From Acidobacteriota bacterium (GTDB lineage Bacteria; Acidobacteriota; Terriglobia; Terriglobales; Acidobacteriaceae): a DNA stretch of 50,822 nucleotides. The notes under the pieces are model-generated. The model ran no database searches, was not told where the DNA came from, and was given only the letters and a program-made list of their open reading frames with translations. Below are positions 37,489-45,750 of the stretch, piece after piece. Made by a program: the position numbers and the translations under genes. Location of the stretch: NCBI GenBank assembly GCA_021813745.1, contig JAKAJO010000102.1:1-50822 (forward strand). The letters are read 5' to 3'. Numbering within the stretch: the stretch's first letter is position 1; every line of letters begins with the position of its first letter.

Positions 37489-39168
37489 ATGCTCATTGAA
37501 TTGCGCGCGGAAAACTACGCTGTAATCGATCATGCTATCGCCACGTTTGGTCCAGGACTTAATCTGCTGACGGGAGAAACCGGGGCGGGAAAGTCAATCC
37601 TTGTGGATGCCTTGGCGCTCCTTTTGGGCGGAAAAGCATCGTCGGATTTGGTACGCCATGGTGCGGAAAAGGCTGTAGTTGCATGCGTTTTTGGGACGAA
37701 CCCCGGTGCCGAGTCGGTTCTCGAAGAGTATGGAATTGACTGTGAGGGAACGGAAATCATCCTCAAGCGTGAGATTTTTGCAAATGGAAAGGGGCGGGTA
37801 TTTGTTAACAATCAGGCAGCCACTGTTGCTGTGCTGCGAGCGCTTGCGCCGGAGTTGGCACTCCTTCACGCCCAGTCGGAAACCTTGGCCAGTTTTGATC
37901 AGAAGCAGCAACAAATCCTCCTCGACCGTTTCGGGGGCCTGTCGATAGACGCAGTTTCAGAAGAGTTCGCTCGCTGGAACCAGGCGCGGGCAAAGCTCGA
38001 GGAGATGCTACAAGGAGAACAGGACCGCTTGCGAATGGTGGACTTGTGGACCTATCAGGCCAAAGAAATCGGATCTGCGCATTTGGAGGCAGGAGAAGAT
38101 GAAAGGTTAGAGGCAGAAAAGCGAGTCTTGGTCAATGCCGAAAAGCTCTACGCCGCGGCCATCGGGGCCTTTGATTCACTCTATGAAAGCAGTACGTCAG
38201 TCGAGGTCGGCCTGCGATCTGCTTTGCGAAGTGTAGAAGAAATTGCTCACTACGATGCAAGCTTTTTGGAGTCCGCCCAACAGCTTTCCTCAGCCAGAGC
38301 TACCATTGGCGACATTGCGACGACTTTGCGTGATTATGCAGAAAGAATCAATGCATCCCCTGAAAGGCTTGCTGAGGTTGAAGACCGGCTCGCAATCATT
38401 GATCGACTGAAACGGAAATACGGAAAGACCGTCGACGACGTAATCCATTTCGGCACAGAAGTTGACCGAAAACTGGCTGAAGTGGAGGACCGTGATCAGA
38501 TTCTGAAGACTCTTCGGGAAGAGGTTAATCAAGCAGCGGAGTCCTTCCGAAAGGCCTCGAAGGAGCTTTCCTCGAAGCGGAGGACAGCGGCTCAAAAGCT
38601 CGCCAAACTTGCAGAAGCACAAATCAACTCTCTCGCTATGAAGGTTCGGTTTGAAGTCGCTGTAATCTCGGATGAGTCGCAGTCCGCCTGGAGTTCTCAT
38701 GGCTGGGATTCCATCGAATACCGCATCGCAACCAACCCCGGAGAACCTCTAAAGCCCCTGACGGACATTGCGTCAGGCGGGGAATTATCCCGGGTCATGC
38801 TAGCGCTTAAGGTCGCAGTCGAGGGAGGCGAATCCAAATCCAAGAAAGGGCCGACGCCGCGGACTCTGGTCTTTGATGAGATTGATATTGGCATTGGTGG
38901 GAGGGCAGCGGAGGCGGTCGGACAAAAATTGAAAACTCTCAGCCGTACTCAGCAAGTTCTGTGTGTCACCCACTTGCCGCAGATAGCGGCGTTTGCCGAC
39001 CATCATTTTTTGATCGACAAGCAGAGCGAGCACGGCAGAACCAAGACGCGGATTCGCGGGTTACAAGGTCGCGATCGGACTTATGAGATTGCTCGCATGG
39101 TTTCCGGGGCAAAAGTGACTGAAACAAGCCTGCAACATGCGGCCCAAATGATTGCGGACAGCCGTTGA
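37489..39168 (+). CDS. recN: DNA repair protein RecN
   Basis: The 559-residue SMC-like ATPase has Walker A at residues 28-36 (TGETGAGKS), Q-loop region LLHAQSETLASFD, a long central coiled coil (about 165-370, DRLAIIDRLKRKYGK at the hinge side), the signature DIASGGELSRVMLALK and Walker B TLVFDEIDIGIGG with the D-loop, then VLCVTHLPQIAAFAD. RecN helps pair ends during double-strand-break repair. ATG 37489 (MLIELRAENYAVID) is the canonical start. An in-frame extension back to 37240 overlaps tolQ and is rejected. Confidence 0.96.
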   Translation: MLIELRAENYAVIDHAIATFGPGLNLLTGETGAGKSILVDALALLLGGKASSDLVRHGAEKAVVACVFGTNPGAESVLEEYGIDCEGTEIILKREIFANGKGRVFVNNQAATVAVLRALAPELALLHAQSETLASFDQKQQQILLDRFGGLSIDAVSEEFARWNQARAKLEEMLQGEQDRLRMVDLWTYQAKEIGSAHLEAGEDERLEAEKRVLVNAEKLYAAAIGAFDSLYESSTSVEVGLRSALRSVEEIAHYDASFLESAQQLSSARATIGDIATTLRDYAERINASPERLAEVEDRLAIIDRLKRKYGKTVDDVIHFGTEVDRKLAEVEDRDQILKTLREEVNQAAESFRKASKELSSKRRTAAQKLAKLAEAQINSLAMKVRFEVAVISDESQSAWSSHGWDSIEYRIATNPGEPLKPLTDIASGGELSRVMLALKVAVEGGESKSKKGPTPRTLVFDEIDIGIGGRAAEAVGQKLKTLSRTQQVLCVTHLPQIAAFADHHFLIDKQSEHGRTKTRIRGLQGRDRTYEIARMVSGAKVTETSLQHAAQMIADSR

Positions 39169-39325
39169 TGGAGCCTCTGTTAAATAGGTGCAGATTCGGT
39201 GCCCGGCTCTTTCAATTGGCTGTAGACACTTTAAAGCAGAGGCGTGAAGGTGAAGCGCTGAAAGGGCGTGAGCGCCGGAGCTGCGAAGGAATCTAAAATG
39301 GGGTTCCAGATAGCCTGGACGCAGA

Positions 39326-39402
39326 TGGTCGGGGAGAGAGGATTCGAACCTCCGACCCCCTGGTCCCGAACCAGGTGCTCTACCAGGCTGAGCCACTCCC
39401 CG
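39326..39402 (-). tRNA. tRNA-Pro (anticodon CGG)
   Basis: Complete cloverleaf on minus: acceptor CGGGGAG/CTCCCCG, D-arm GCTC/GAGC, anticodon stem CCTGG/CCAGG with loop TTCGGGA (CGG), T-arm GGAGG/CCTCT with TTCGAAT (last pair imperfect), discriminator A, encoded CCA. Confidence 0.96.
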
Positions 39403-39713
39403 AACCCAACAAGCGCATATGACTGAAGATGCAGATCCCCAGAACACGCCCGTCTGACTACTTGCTTAGTGTAACAGAAGACTTGAGTTGGTGTTGTTGG
39501 GATCCTGCTCCTTTCCTGGGGATGTCGAAGACAACCTGCTAGCCCGTTCGACAGAGGTGAACGGTAGGGATGCAAATTGCGTTCCTGGAGCCGATCGCAA
39601 ACTGCAGCAGAGTTACTTGCGGGATTGCCAGGCCCACTTTAACGGGCAGGATGAAGGAGGGGATCAGAAGGATCGAGGCACCTGTCTGAAAACAGTACCG
39701 GAAAAGGATTGAA
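39403..39713. other. Spacer between tRNA-Pro and tRNA-Arg
   Basis: Nothing recognisable in 311 bases: no gene-like frame and no strong hairpin. A minus-strand TACACT upstream of tRNA-Pro could be a -10 but lacks a -35. Confidence 0.4.
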
Positions 39714-39790
39714 TGGTGGGCGAGGCGGGGATCGAACCCACAACCCCCGGCTTAGAAGGCCGGTGCTCTATCCAATTGAGCTACTCGCCC
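39714..39790 (-). tRNA. tRNA-Arg (anticodon TCT)
   Basis: Minus-strand cloverleaf: acceptor GGGCGAG/CTCGCCC, D-arm GCTC/GAGC, anticodon stem CCGGC/GCCGG with loop CTTCTAA (TCT, reads AGA), T-arm GTGGG/CCCGC with TTCGATC, discriminator A, encoded CCA. It lies 7 nt after the stop of the upstream coding gene. Confidence 0.97.
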
Positions 39791-39797
39791 GCTTTGG

Positions 39798-40373
39798 CTA
39801 TTGTAGCTGCCAATGACCGACAAGATCAGTATCGTGAGGGAGTGCATCTTCAAAGGCAACCATCGCCCTGCCAAGAGCCTCTTTTGCTTGCGAATCATTC
39901 GAACCAACTGCGGATAGATAGGCGGTCACTCCAAAACCAGTTTCATCTTGACTGAAGACTGCGCGTCGCACGATGAGATCGATCCGAGACGAATTGAGTC
40001 GCAGCGCGCGCAGTTTGGTACAGAATGAGTCGCACCATCCGACGATGCGATTGGGTGTATTCCACTCCAGTTCTCCGCGAGAGAAAAGATCGACATAGCA
40101 GGCATACGCCCTATGCGCAGACTCTGGATCTACGTCAAACTCGTATGGGTCGAATTCAGCGGGTGCCCACAGATCGCATTTCGCAGTCCAGACTGGCGAT
40201 GATGGAGAGTTCAAGCTCAACAGGAACTGCCTTAGCGGTGCGAAAAACTCAACTTCGGCGATCTGGTCAATCTGGTCTGGATATCGCCTAAGATCGACAA
40301 AGCCTTCCCATGAAGGCGTCATAACGGGGACATCTCCTCCAATTTCTACTTCCCAATCAGCTTCCATGAACAT
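39798..40373 (-). CDS. Hypothetical protein coupled to the YheT-like hydrolase
   Basis: About 191 residues, no family recognised. It is acidic, rich in Trp/Phe in the first half (MEADWEVEIGG, FFAPLRQFLLSL, DLWAPAEFDPYEFDVDP), with no signal or TM segment. The start (ATG 40373 or 40367) lies inside the last codons of the upstream hydrolase, so translation is coupled. The stop is next to tRNA-Arg, which may be read in the same transcript. Confidence 0.75.
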   Translation of the reverse strand: MFMEADWEVEIGGDVPVMTPSWEGFVDLRRYPDQIDQIAEVEFFAPLRQFLLSLNSPSSPVWTAKCDLWAPAEFDPYEFDVDPESAHRAYACYVDLFSRGELEWNTPNRIVGWCDSFCTKLRALRLNSSRIDLIVRRAVFSQDETGFGVTAYLSAVGSNDSQAKEALGRAMVAFEDALPHDTDLVGHWQLQ

Positions 40374-41409
40374 CAATTCCGAATGCAGTCAGATAGCGAA
40401 TCACGGTATCTTCTGCCCAGTGAATGGATTCTCCTGAGCCATCTGCAAGGTAAGCGCAATGTCCCCCGTACTGAGTTTCGATCAAGCGAATCTGCGGATT
40501 GGCCAAAAGGGCAGCATGTGTTTCGGTAGTGAATCGAATGAATGGATCATCCAGAGCTCGCAGGATGAGTGTAGGAACTGAAATACGGTCGACAACTCTT
40601 GCAGCAGCGGCTCGATAATAGTAGTCATCCGAATTGCGAAAGTTGCAATAACGAGCGACAATCTTGTCGTCAAATTCTCGAAGCGATCGGATGGGACCGA
40701 CGTCGCGGCTGTAAAGATGAGGAAAAAGACGGACTTTACGCCGGTAGCGCCGCATGAGCCCGCGAAGGAAATGCCACTCATAAATGCGGTTAATGGGTAA
40801 GTGAAGCGCGTCCGACCCCGCTGCCAGGTCGATGGATGGACAAACCGCCGCTACAACGCAAAGGGGTACTCGGCTTCCCCATTCGCCCGCAAGCTTCAGG
40901 ACAAGGTTCCCGCCCATCGAGTAGCCAACTAGAGCGACACGGGACAGTCCTCGTTCATTCGCGAAGTGATTGATTACCGCCCCAACATCTCCAGACAAGG
41001 ATGAGTTGTAGAGCGTTGGCGTCAGATGGTCAGTGCCTCCACAATTGCGCATATTCATGCGGATGACGTGGAAGCCCGCCTTCCATGCGCGCGTTGCGAG
41101 CCCAAGGATGTAGCGAGAGTTTGAGGACCCTTCAAGCCCGTGCAGCAAAACCACTGCCATCCTGTCGGGATGATTCGCCTCGGTCTGCCAATGACAGTGA
41201 CAGAGAACTCGACTATTGTCAGAGGGATCTACCACGACTGTCTCGGAGATGGCTGTGAGAGAAAAATGAGGTCTGGGAAGGTAATTTCCAACGATGGTCT
41301 GAAGGTGGCCGCTGCTCAATCCCCGGCGGGGTTTGAAAGGAGTGAGCCAGCCAGAAATCTGGGCCGACGTGCTGCCTGCCGGTTGTTCAAGCTGAGAGTC
41401 TGATGTCAC
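40357..41409 (-). CDS. YheT-type alpha/beta hydrolase
   Basis: The 350-residue protein matches the COG0429/YheT hydrolases: GLSSGHLQTIVGNYLPR (the NPHLQT-like block), VVLLHGLEGSSNSRY, NMRNCGGTDHLTP, nucleophile elbow VGYSMGGNLVLK (Ser near residue 169), then ALDDPF (acid) and YGGHCAYL (His). Relatives act on short acyl esters; the physiological substrate is unknown. It overlaps the downstream hypothetical gene by 17 nt. Confidence 0.92.
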   Translation of the reverse strand: MTSDSQLEQPAGSTSAQISGWLTPFKPRRGLSSGHLQTIVGNYLPRPHFSLTAISETVVVDPSDNSRVLCHCHWQTEANHPDRMAVVLLHGLEGSSNSRYILGLATRAWKAGFHVIRMNMRNCGGTDHLTPTLYNSSLSGDVGAVINHFANERGLSRVALVGYSMGGNLVLKLAGEWGSRVPLCVVAAVCPSIDLAAGSDALHLPINRIYEWHFLRGLMRRYRRKVRLFPHLYSRDVGPIRSLREFDDKIVARYCNFRNSDDYYYRAAAARVVDRISVPTLILRALDDPFIRFTTETHAALLANPQIRLIETQYGGHCAYLADGSGESIHWAEDTVIRYLTAFGIDVHGS

Positions 41410-41456
41410 CGATGCCCTGGAATGTGCTGAAAGTTCTCAAGCGGGTATGGGGAATG

Positions 41457-41532
41457 TGGGGCGGCTAGTGGGGATCGAACCCACGACATCCTGAGCCACA
41501 GTCAGGCGTTCTGCCGCTGAACTATAGCCGCC
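41457..41532 (-). tRNA. tRNA-His (anticodon GTG)
   Basis: Minus-strand cloverleaf with the histidine-specific extra G at -1 paired to C73: G, GCGGCTA/TAGCCGC, C, encoded CCA. D-arm GTTC/GAAC, anticodon stem CCTGA/TCAGG with loop CTGTGGC (GTG), T-arm GTGGG/CCCAC. Confidence 0.97.
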
Positions 41533-41597
41533 ACGTATATCACTGATTGTAGCATCGAAATGAAGAGCCGAAAGGGAGAGAGGGGCGTTGAAAGCCC

Positions 41598-42161
41598 ATG
41601 GGCGCAGAAAGACAAATCGGCAAGGCACGTCAGGACGCGCAGCGCATGACTGTCTCTGCAACGAGGGTTCAGAATCGCTGGGAACGCGGGGCGTGGCTCA
41701 TGCGTGACAGCACCTTGCGCCGTCTTGAGATATTTCTCGATGAGGCTTTCCGCATACCGGGTACGCAGATACGATTCGGATTGGATGGATTGATTGGCCT
41801 TGTGCCGGGATTGGGAGACGTGCTCGCGGGGCTCCTTTCCCTGGTCATTCCACTGGCAGGATGGGTTCGAGGACTTCCCTACGTGGCGCTTGCTCGCATG
41901 GTGGCGAATGTAGGAATTGGAGTGGTGGTCGGCACAATCCCACTCTTTGGAGACGCATTTGACATTGCTTGGAAGGCGAATCGACGGAATTATCAGATTC
42001 TCCGAAGGCACATTGAGGCTCCGCATCAGCACACGTGGCGAGACTGGGTCTTCCTCGGTTTTCTTGGAACAGCGGTCATGATTGTATTTCTGCTGCCGCT
42101 TGTCGCTTTGCTCTGGTTGCTTTCGTGGGTTCAGGCATGGGTGCAAGGGCATGGACCTTGA
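41598..42161 (+). CDS. DUF4112-family membrane protein
   Basis: The 187-residue protein has the DUF4112 pattern: FLDEAFRIPGTQIRFGLDGLIGLVPGLGDVLAGLLSL is typical (RIPGTQIRFGLDGLIGLVPG shown), then VGTIPLFGDAFDIAWKANRR, and a C-terminal hydrophobic helix (VIVFLLPLVALLWLLSWV-like). Two or three TM segments. The function of the family is unknown. ATG 41598 or ATG 41646 may start it. Confidence 0.88.
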   Translation: MGAERQIGKARQDAQRMTVSATRVQNRWERGAWLMRDSTLRRLEIFLDEAFRIPGTQIRFGLDGLIGLVPGLGDVLAGLLSLVIPLAGWVRGLPYVALARMVANVGIGVVVGTIPLFGDAFDIAWKANRRNYQILRRHIEAPHQHTWRDWVFLGFLGTAVMIVFLLPLVALLWLLSWVQAWVQGHGP

Positions 42162-42217
42162 GCAGACGTCGATAACCGCAATTGCTTCGAATTTCACGAT
42201 ACAATCAAGCTAGACGT

Positions 42218-42294
42218 CGGGGCGTAGCGCAGTCTGGTAGCGCATCTGCTTTGGGAGCAGAGGGTCGGGGGTTCGAATCCCTCCGCCCCGACCA
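42218..42294 (+). tRNA. tRNA-Pro (anticodon TGG)
   Basis: Plus-strand cloverleaf: acceptor CGGGGCG/CGCCCCG, D-arm GCGC/GCGC, anticodon stem TCTGC/GCAGA with loop TTTGGGA (TGG), T-arm GGGGG/CCCTC with TTCGAAT, discriminator A, encoded CCA. It is a second proline isoacceptor 2.8 kb from tRNA-Pro(CGG). Confidence 0.97.
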
Positions 42295-42861
42295 TTCCAA
42301 CCATTTTGGGGCATTCGGGCGTCAGTTATGCAGCTGACAGTGAGATGTCAACCCAAGCTCTGATTCGCAAGCATCATCAATCGAATTTCAAATTGGGGCA
42401 GTCTCAATCACTGCTCACGTAATCTCTTCGCTCCCCCGCATGGCTCGACCCGAATCCATGAAGCGAGATTCTTTCTCGAGTCATGGGGCTTTGCGCTGCT
42501 GAAGGAAGCGGTTCTACCAAAGGACCGACTAGCTCAAATCGGACTCCTGTTTGATGAACGGGGCCATCCGTCAGCTCGCAGTGAAGGGAACTCAAATCTG
42601 CGTCGACGTAGTTTCAATACGTCAATTAAGTATCTTTTGACTCAAGTGCGTATTCGCTGATACTTATTTGTGATCAGGGTATCGGATAGGGACTTCGCCC
42701 AGCGAAACCCAGTTCCGATTGGTCGCGACACGCAAGGACTTCCTTCGATTCCTCAAGCGCATCCGGTTTTTAATTTTTGGGGACGCAGAGGTCCACTCGT
42801 CTTAGTTTTCGCAGGATCCTCTTTCTGGCAAATTGCCCGACGGATTCAACTGGGGGATTTA
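42295..42861. other. Long leader region before the GH106-like gene
   Basis: No gene is supported in these 567 bases; open frames are unlike known proteins. A wide inverted repeat lies at 42627-42634 and 42659-42666 (TAAGTATC/GATACTTA) with TTGACT (42637-42642) between, 17-18 bp before TACTTA. This resembles a regulated promoter about 200 bp before the gene. Confidence 0.45.
42627..42666 (+). promoter_or_regulatory. Inverted repeat overlapping a putative promoter
   Basis: TAAGTATC (42627-42634) and GATACTTA (42659-42666) are exact complements. TTGACT at 42637-42642 is a fair -35; TACTTA (42661-42666) inside the right arm would be the -10. A dimer or tetramer bound here would block transcription. 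Confidence 0.4.
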
Positions 42862-45645
42862 ATGAAGGGTAAGCGCTCACAACAATGGGACCGTATGCCG
42901 GCATGGATGCCGAGAGAGATGTGGCTTGTCTTGCTCTTGCTGATGCCATTTCAGCTCGCATCACAGCGCGCGTTGACTCAGAATCTGCACGCAAAATTCT
43001 TGGATCCACCACCGGATGCCCGTCCAATTATGCGTTGGTGGTGGTTTGGTCCAGCCGTAACTGAGAACGAGTTAAGCAAAGAATTGGAGACCATGCACAA
43101 CGCGGGGATCGGCGGTGTGGAGATCCAGCCGGTCTATCCGATTGCACTCGACGACCCAGAAAATGGCATCCACAATTTTCCATATTTATCGCAGCAGTTT
43201 TTGCGAGATGTCAGCTTTGCGAATACGACAGCTCGATCGCTCGGCCTGCGCGTCGACATCACTTTGGGGAGCGGTTGGCCTTACGGTGGACCAAGGACTC
43301 CGTTGTCATTGGCTGCTGGAAAGCTACGGGTGGCATCGTTGCCTATCCATGGGACAAAGGTCGAACTACCTCGTGTCGATGAAGGCGAGCGCCGCATTGC
43401 AGCTTTTGCGGTCGAAGGAACAGAAAGAGACTTCAGCCCAGGTTCAGCAGTTCGCATCGATCTCAAAACGGACACGGTTGCGGCATCGGAGACACCCCGT
43501 GTCGCCTTGTTCTTCATCGCTAGTCATACGAGACAACAAGTGAAACGGGCCGCGATGGGTGCAGAGGGCTACGTACTTGACCACTTCTCCAGGGCAGCTA
43601 TCGATCAGCATCTTTCCGATGTTGGTTTGCCCTTGTTGAAGGCATTCGGCAATCAACCACCTTATTCCGTGTTCTCCGATTCGCTGGAAGTCTACGGCTC
43701 AGATTGGACAACGAACCTGCCCATGGAGTTTCAGCGGCGGCGCGGCTATGACATAGTTCCACATCTCCCGGAGCTGGTCGCAGGCGGTTCAGCTGAAGCC
43801 GATGAGGTCCGGCACGACTGGGGCGTGACCCTCTCGGACCTTATCCGAGAGCATTACCTCGCACCGATCACCGCATTTGCCCAGGCGCACCACACGCTCT
43901 TTCGATCTCAAACTTATGGCGAGCCCGCAGTCACTTTGGCGGACGAGGCCATTGCGAATCTCCCAGAGGGAGAAGGTCCGCAATGGCGCGCGTTCTCGTT
44001 CACTCGTTGGGCCAGCTCGGCAAATCATCTATATGGAAGAAATGTGACGTCGGCGGAGACCTGGACATGGCTGCACTCGCCGGCTTTTCGCGCTACGCCC
44101 CTGGATATGAAGGTTGAGGCGGACCGAATGTTTCTTCTCGGAGTGAATCAGATCGTTGGCCATGGATATCCCTACTCACCACTTGCAGCAGGCGAACCAG
44201 GATGGGCATTCTATGCGGCCGGCGCGCTTAACGTGCATAACCCGTGGTTCCCGGTGATGCCAGATGTGATGCGCTATCTTCAGCGAATCAGTTGGCTTTT
44301 GCGTCAGGGAACTCCAGCCAATGACATTGCGATTCTTCTTCCAGAGGATGATGCGCAGGCGGCCTTTACTCCAGGACATGTCTCAGTAACAGACGAGATG
44401 AAGACCCGAATTACCCCTGAAATGATGGCCGCAATTCTTGATGCTGGTTACAACGTCGATTTCATCGATGCAGAAACAATCAGAAAACTAGGTGGGATTT
44501 CCTACCCAGTTTTGATCCTCCCGCCAACGGATCGAATCCCATTGGATGTCTATCGTCAGATTGCGACCTACTCCGAAAAGGGCGGAAAGGTGATTGCAAT
44601 CGGAAAGACACCATCAATCGATCCGGGCCTTCTCAATCAGAGATTCAATGCACAAATCATCCAACTCTCGCGCAATCTATTTCACCGGGATGGAAATCCG
44701 TCTGGCATTTTCATACCCTCCGTCGACGATCTTGCGTCGCAAATCAGGCGAGTGCTTCCTCCAGATCTTATGTGTCATGGACAAGCAATTGGTCTTGGCT
44801 TTATTCATCGAAAGCTAACCTCTGCCGACGTATATTTTGTGGCAAATACGCGCAACAGAGAAGTCCATGGAAACATCGAATTTCGATCGACTCGTGCGGT
44901 CCTTGAGCAATGGAATCCTGACTCCGGGCAGGTGATGCAATCAATTTCGTACAACCCTGATAAGGGTGTCGATATTTCCCTTGCTCCTTATGAGTCGAGA
45001 ATCTTCGTGTTAGAAAATGGAACGACTCCGTCCGTGGCAGAGATCAATGGCATTGATCAAGTGCATGAAGCCGAGACCGTTAAGCAAATCGAGGAGTTGA
45101 GTAGGGACTGGAAAATCCAAATGCAGGGGCACTCTCAGAAACAGGCCTTGGATGGCTTGCCATCATGGACGGAACTTCATGGACTCAAGTATTTTTCAGG
45201 GCACGTGGACTACTTCAGATCGTTCACTTTGCGTCGGTCGCCCTCAAAGCAAAGCAGGATCGTTGTCGACTTTGGACGGGGAACGCCGATAGTGGACGAC
45301 AGGCCTCCGAATGCGAATGGCATTCACGCGCTGCTTGATCCTCCGATCCGCGAAGCTGCGACGATCTACGTCAATGGCAGGCTCGTGGGGTCATTGTGGC
45401 ATCCTCCGTACCGAATTGACATTTCTGACTTTGTGCATGCGGGTGCCAATCAGCTTCAAGTCAAGGTTTACAACACAGCAATCAATGAATTAGCTGGAAA
45501 GCCGCCCCATGATTATTCGGCACTCTATGCCAAATTCGGGACAAGATTTATTCCTCAGGATATGAATCATCTTGATCCGGTGCCATCCGGCTTGTTTGGC
45601 CCAATTCGTTTGATGGAAGTTTCCGCGAAGCCGAAAGCACAGTAG
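42862..45645 (+). CDS. Exported GH106-like glycosyl hydrolase (alpha-L-rhamnosidase type)
   Basis: From ATG 42862 (GGGGGATTTA before it) the protein has 927 residues with an N-terminal hydrophobic signal (MWLVLLLLMPFQLA). The hallmark block RPIMRWWWFGPAVTENELSK with MHNAGIGGVEIQPVYP follows, then a TIM-barrel region (WTTNLPMEFQRRRGYDIVPH), a middle Rossmann-like part (YPVLILPPTDRIPLD) and a C-terminal jelly-roll of the GH2 sugar-binding type (ATIYVNGRLVGSLWHPPYRIDI). GH106 enzymes release rhamnose from pectin (rhamnogalacturonan). This fits the convergent GH28 neighbour. Substrate is inferred from the family. Confidence 0.87.
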   Translation: MKGKRSQQWDRMPAWMPREMWLVLLLLMPFQLASQRALTQNLHAKFLDPPPDARPIMRWWWFGPAVTENELSKELETMHNAGIGGVEIQPVYPIALDDPENGIHNFPYLSQQFLRDVSFANTTARSLGLRVDITLGSGWPYGGPRTPLSLAAGKLRVASLPIHGTKVELPRVDEGERRIAAFAVEGTERDFSPGSAVRIDLKTDTVAASETPRVALFFIASHTRQQVKRAAMGAEGYVLDHFSRAAIDQHLSDVGLPLLKAFGNQPPYSVFSDSLEVYGSDWTTNLPMEFQRRRGYDIVPHLPELVAGGSAEADEVRHDWGVTLSDLIREHYLAPITAFAQAHHTLFRSQTYGEPAVTLADEAIANLPEGEGPQWRAFSFTRWASSANHLYGRNVTSAETWTWLHSPAFRATPLDMKVEADRMFLLGVNQIVGHGYPYSPLAAGEPGWAFYAAGALNVHNPWFPVMPDVMRYLQRISWLLRQGTPANDIAILLPEDDAQAAFTPGHVSVTDEMKTRITPEMMAAILDAGYNVDFIDAETIRKLGGISYPVLILPPTDRIPLDVYRQIATYSEKGGKVIAIGKTPSIDPGLLNQRFNAQIIQLSRNLFHRDGNPSGIFIPSVDDLASQIRRVLPPDLMCHGQAIGLGFIHRKLTSADVYFVANTRNREVHGNIEFRSTRAVLEQWNPDSGQVMQSISYNPDKGVDISLAPYESRIFVLENGTTPSVAEINGIDQVHEAETVKQIEELSRDWKIQMQGHSQKQALDGLPSWTELHGLKYFSGHVDYFRSFTLRRSPSKQSRIVVDFGRGTPIVDDRPPNANGIHALLDPPIREAATIYVNGRLVGSLWHPPYRIDISDFVHAGANQLQVKVYNTAINELAGKPPHDYSALYAKFGTRFIPQDMNHLDPVPSGLFGPIRLMEVSAKPKAQ

Positions 45646-45690
45646 GAGTTGGTTCCCGCGATCTGTTAGATGTCGGGTTGGGGGAGTCCC

Positions 45691-45724
45691 AAGTCCGATT
45701 GCCATCTTTGAGGCAATCGGACTT
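45691..45724. terminator. Hairpin between convergent GH106-like and GH28 genes
   Basis: A perfect 13-bp stem (45691-45703 with 45712-45724, AAGTCCGATTGCC and its complement) and 8-nt loop in the 105-bp gap between two stop codons. T-runs are weak; it probably ends transcripts from both sides. Confidence 0.7.
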
Positions 45725-45750
45725 GAATCAAGTCGAAGGTGTGATGGAAA

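Noticed and set aside
42670..42861. 64-residue extension of the GH106-like enzyme
   Set aside because: No ribosome site or signal at that start; ATG 42862 has both.
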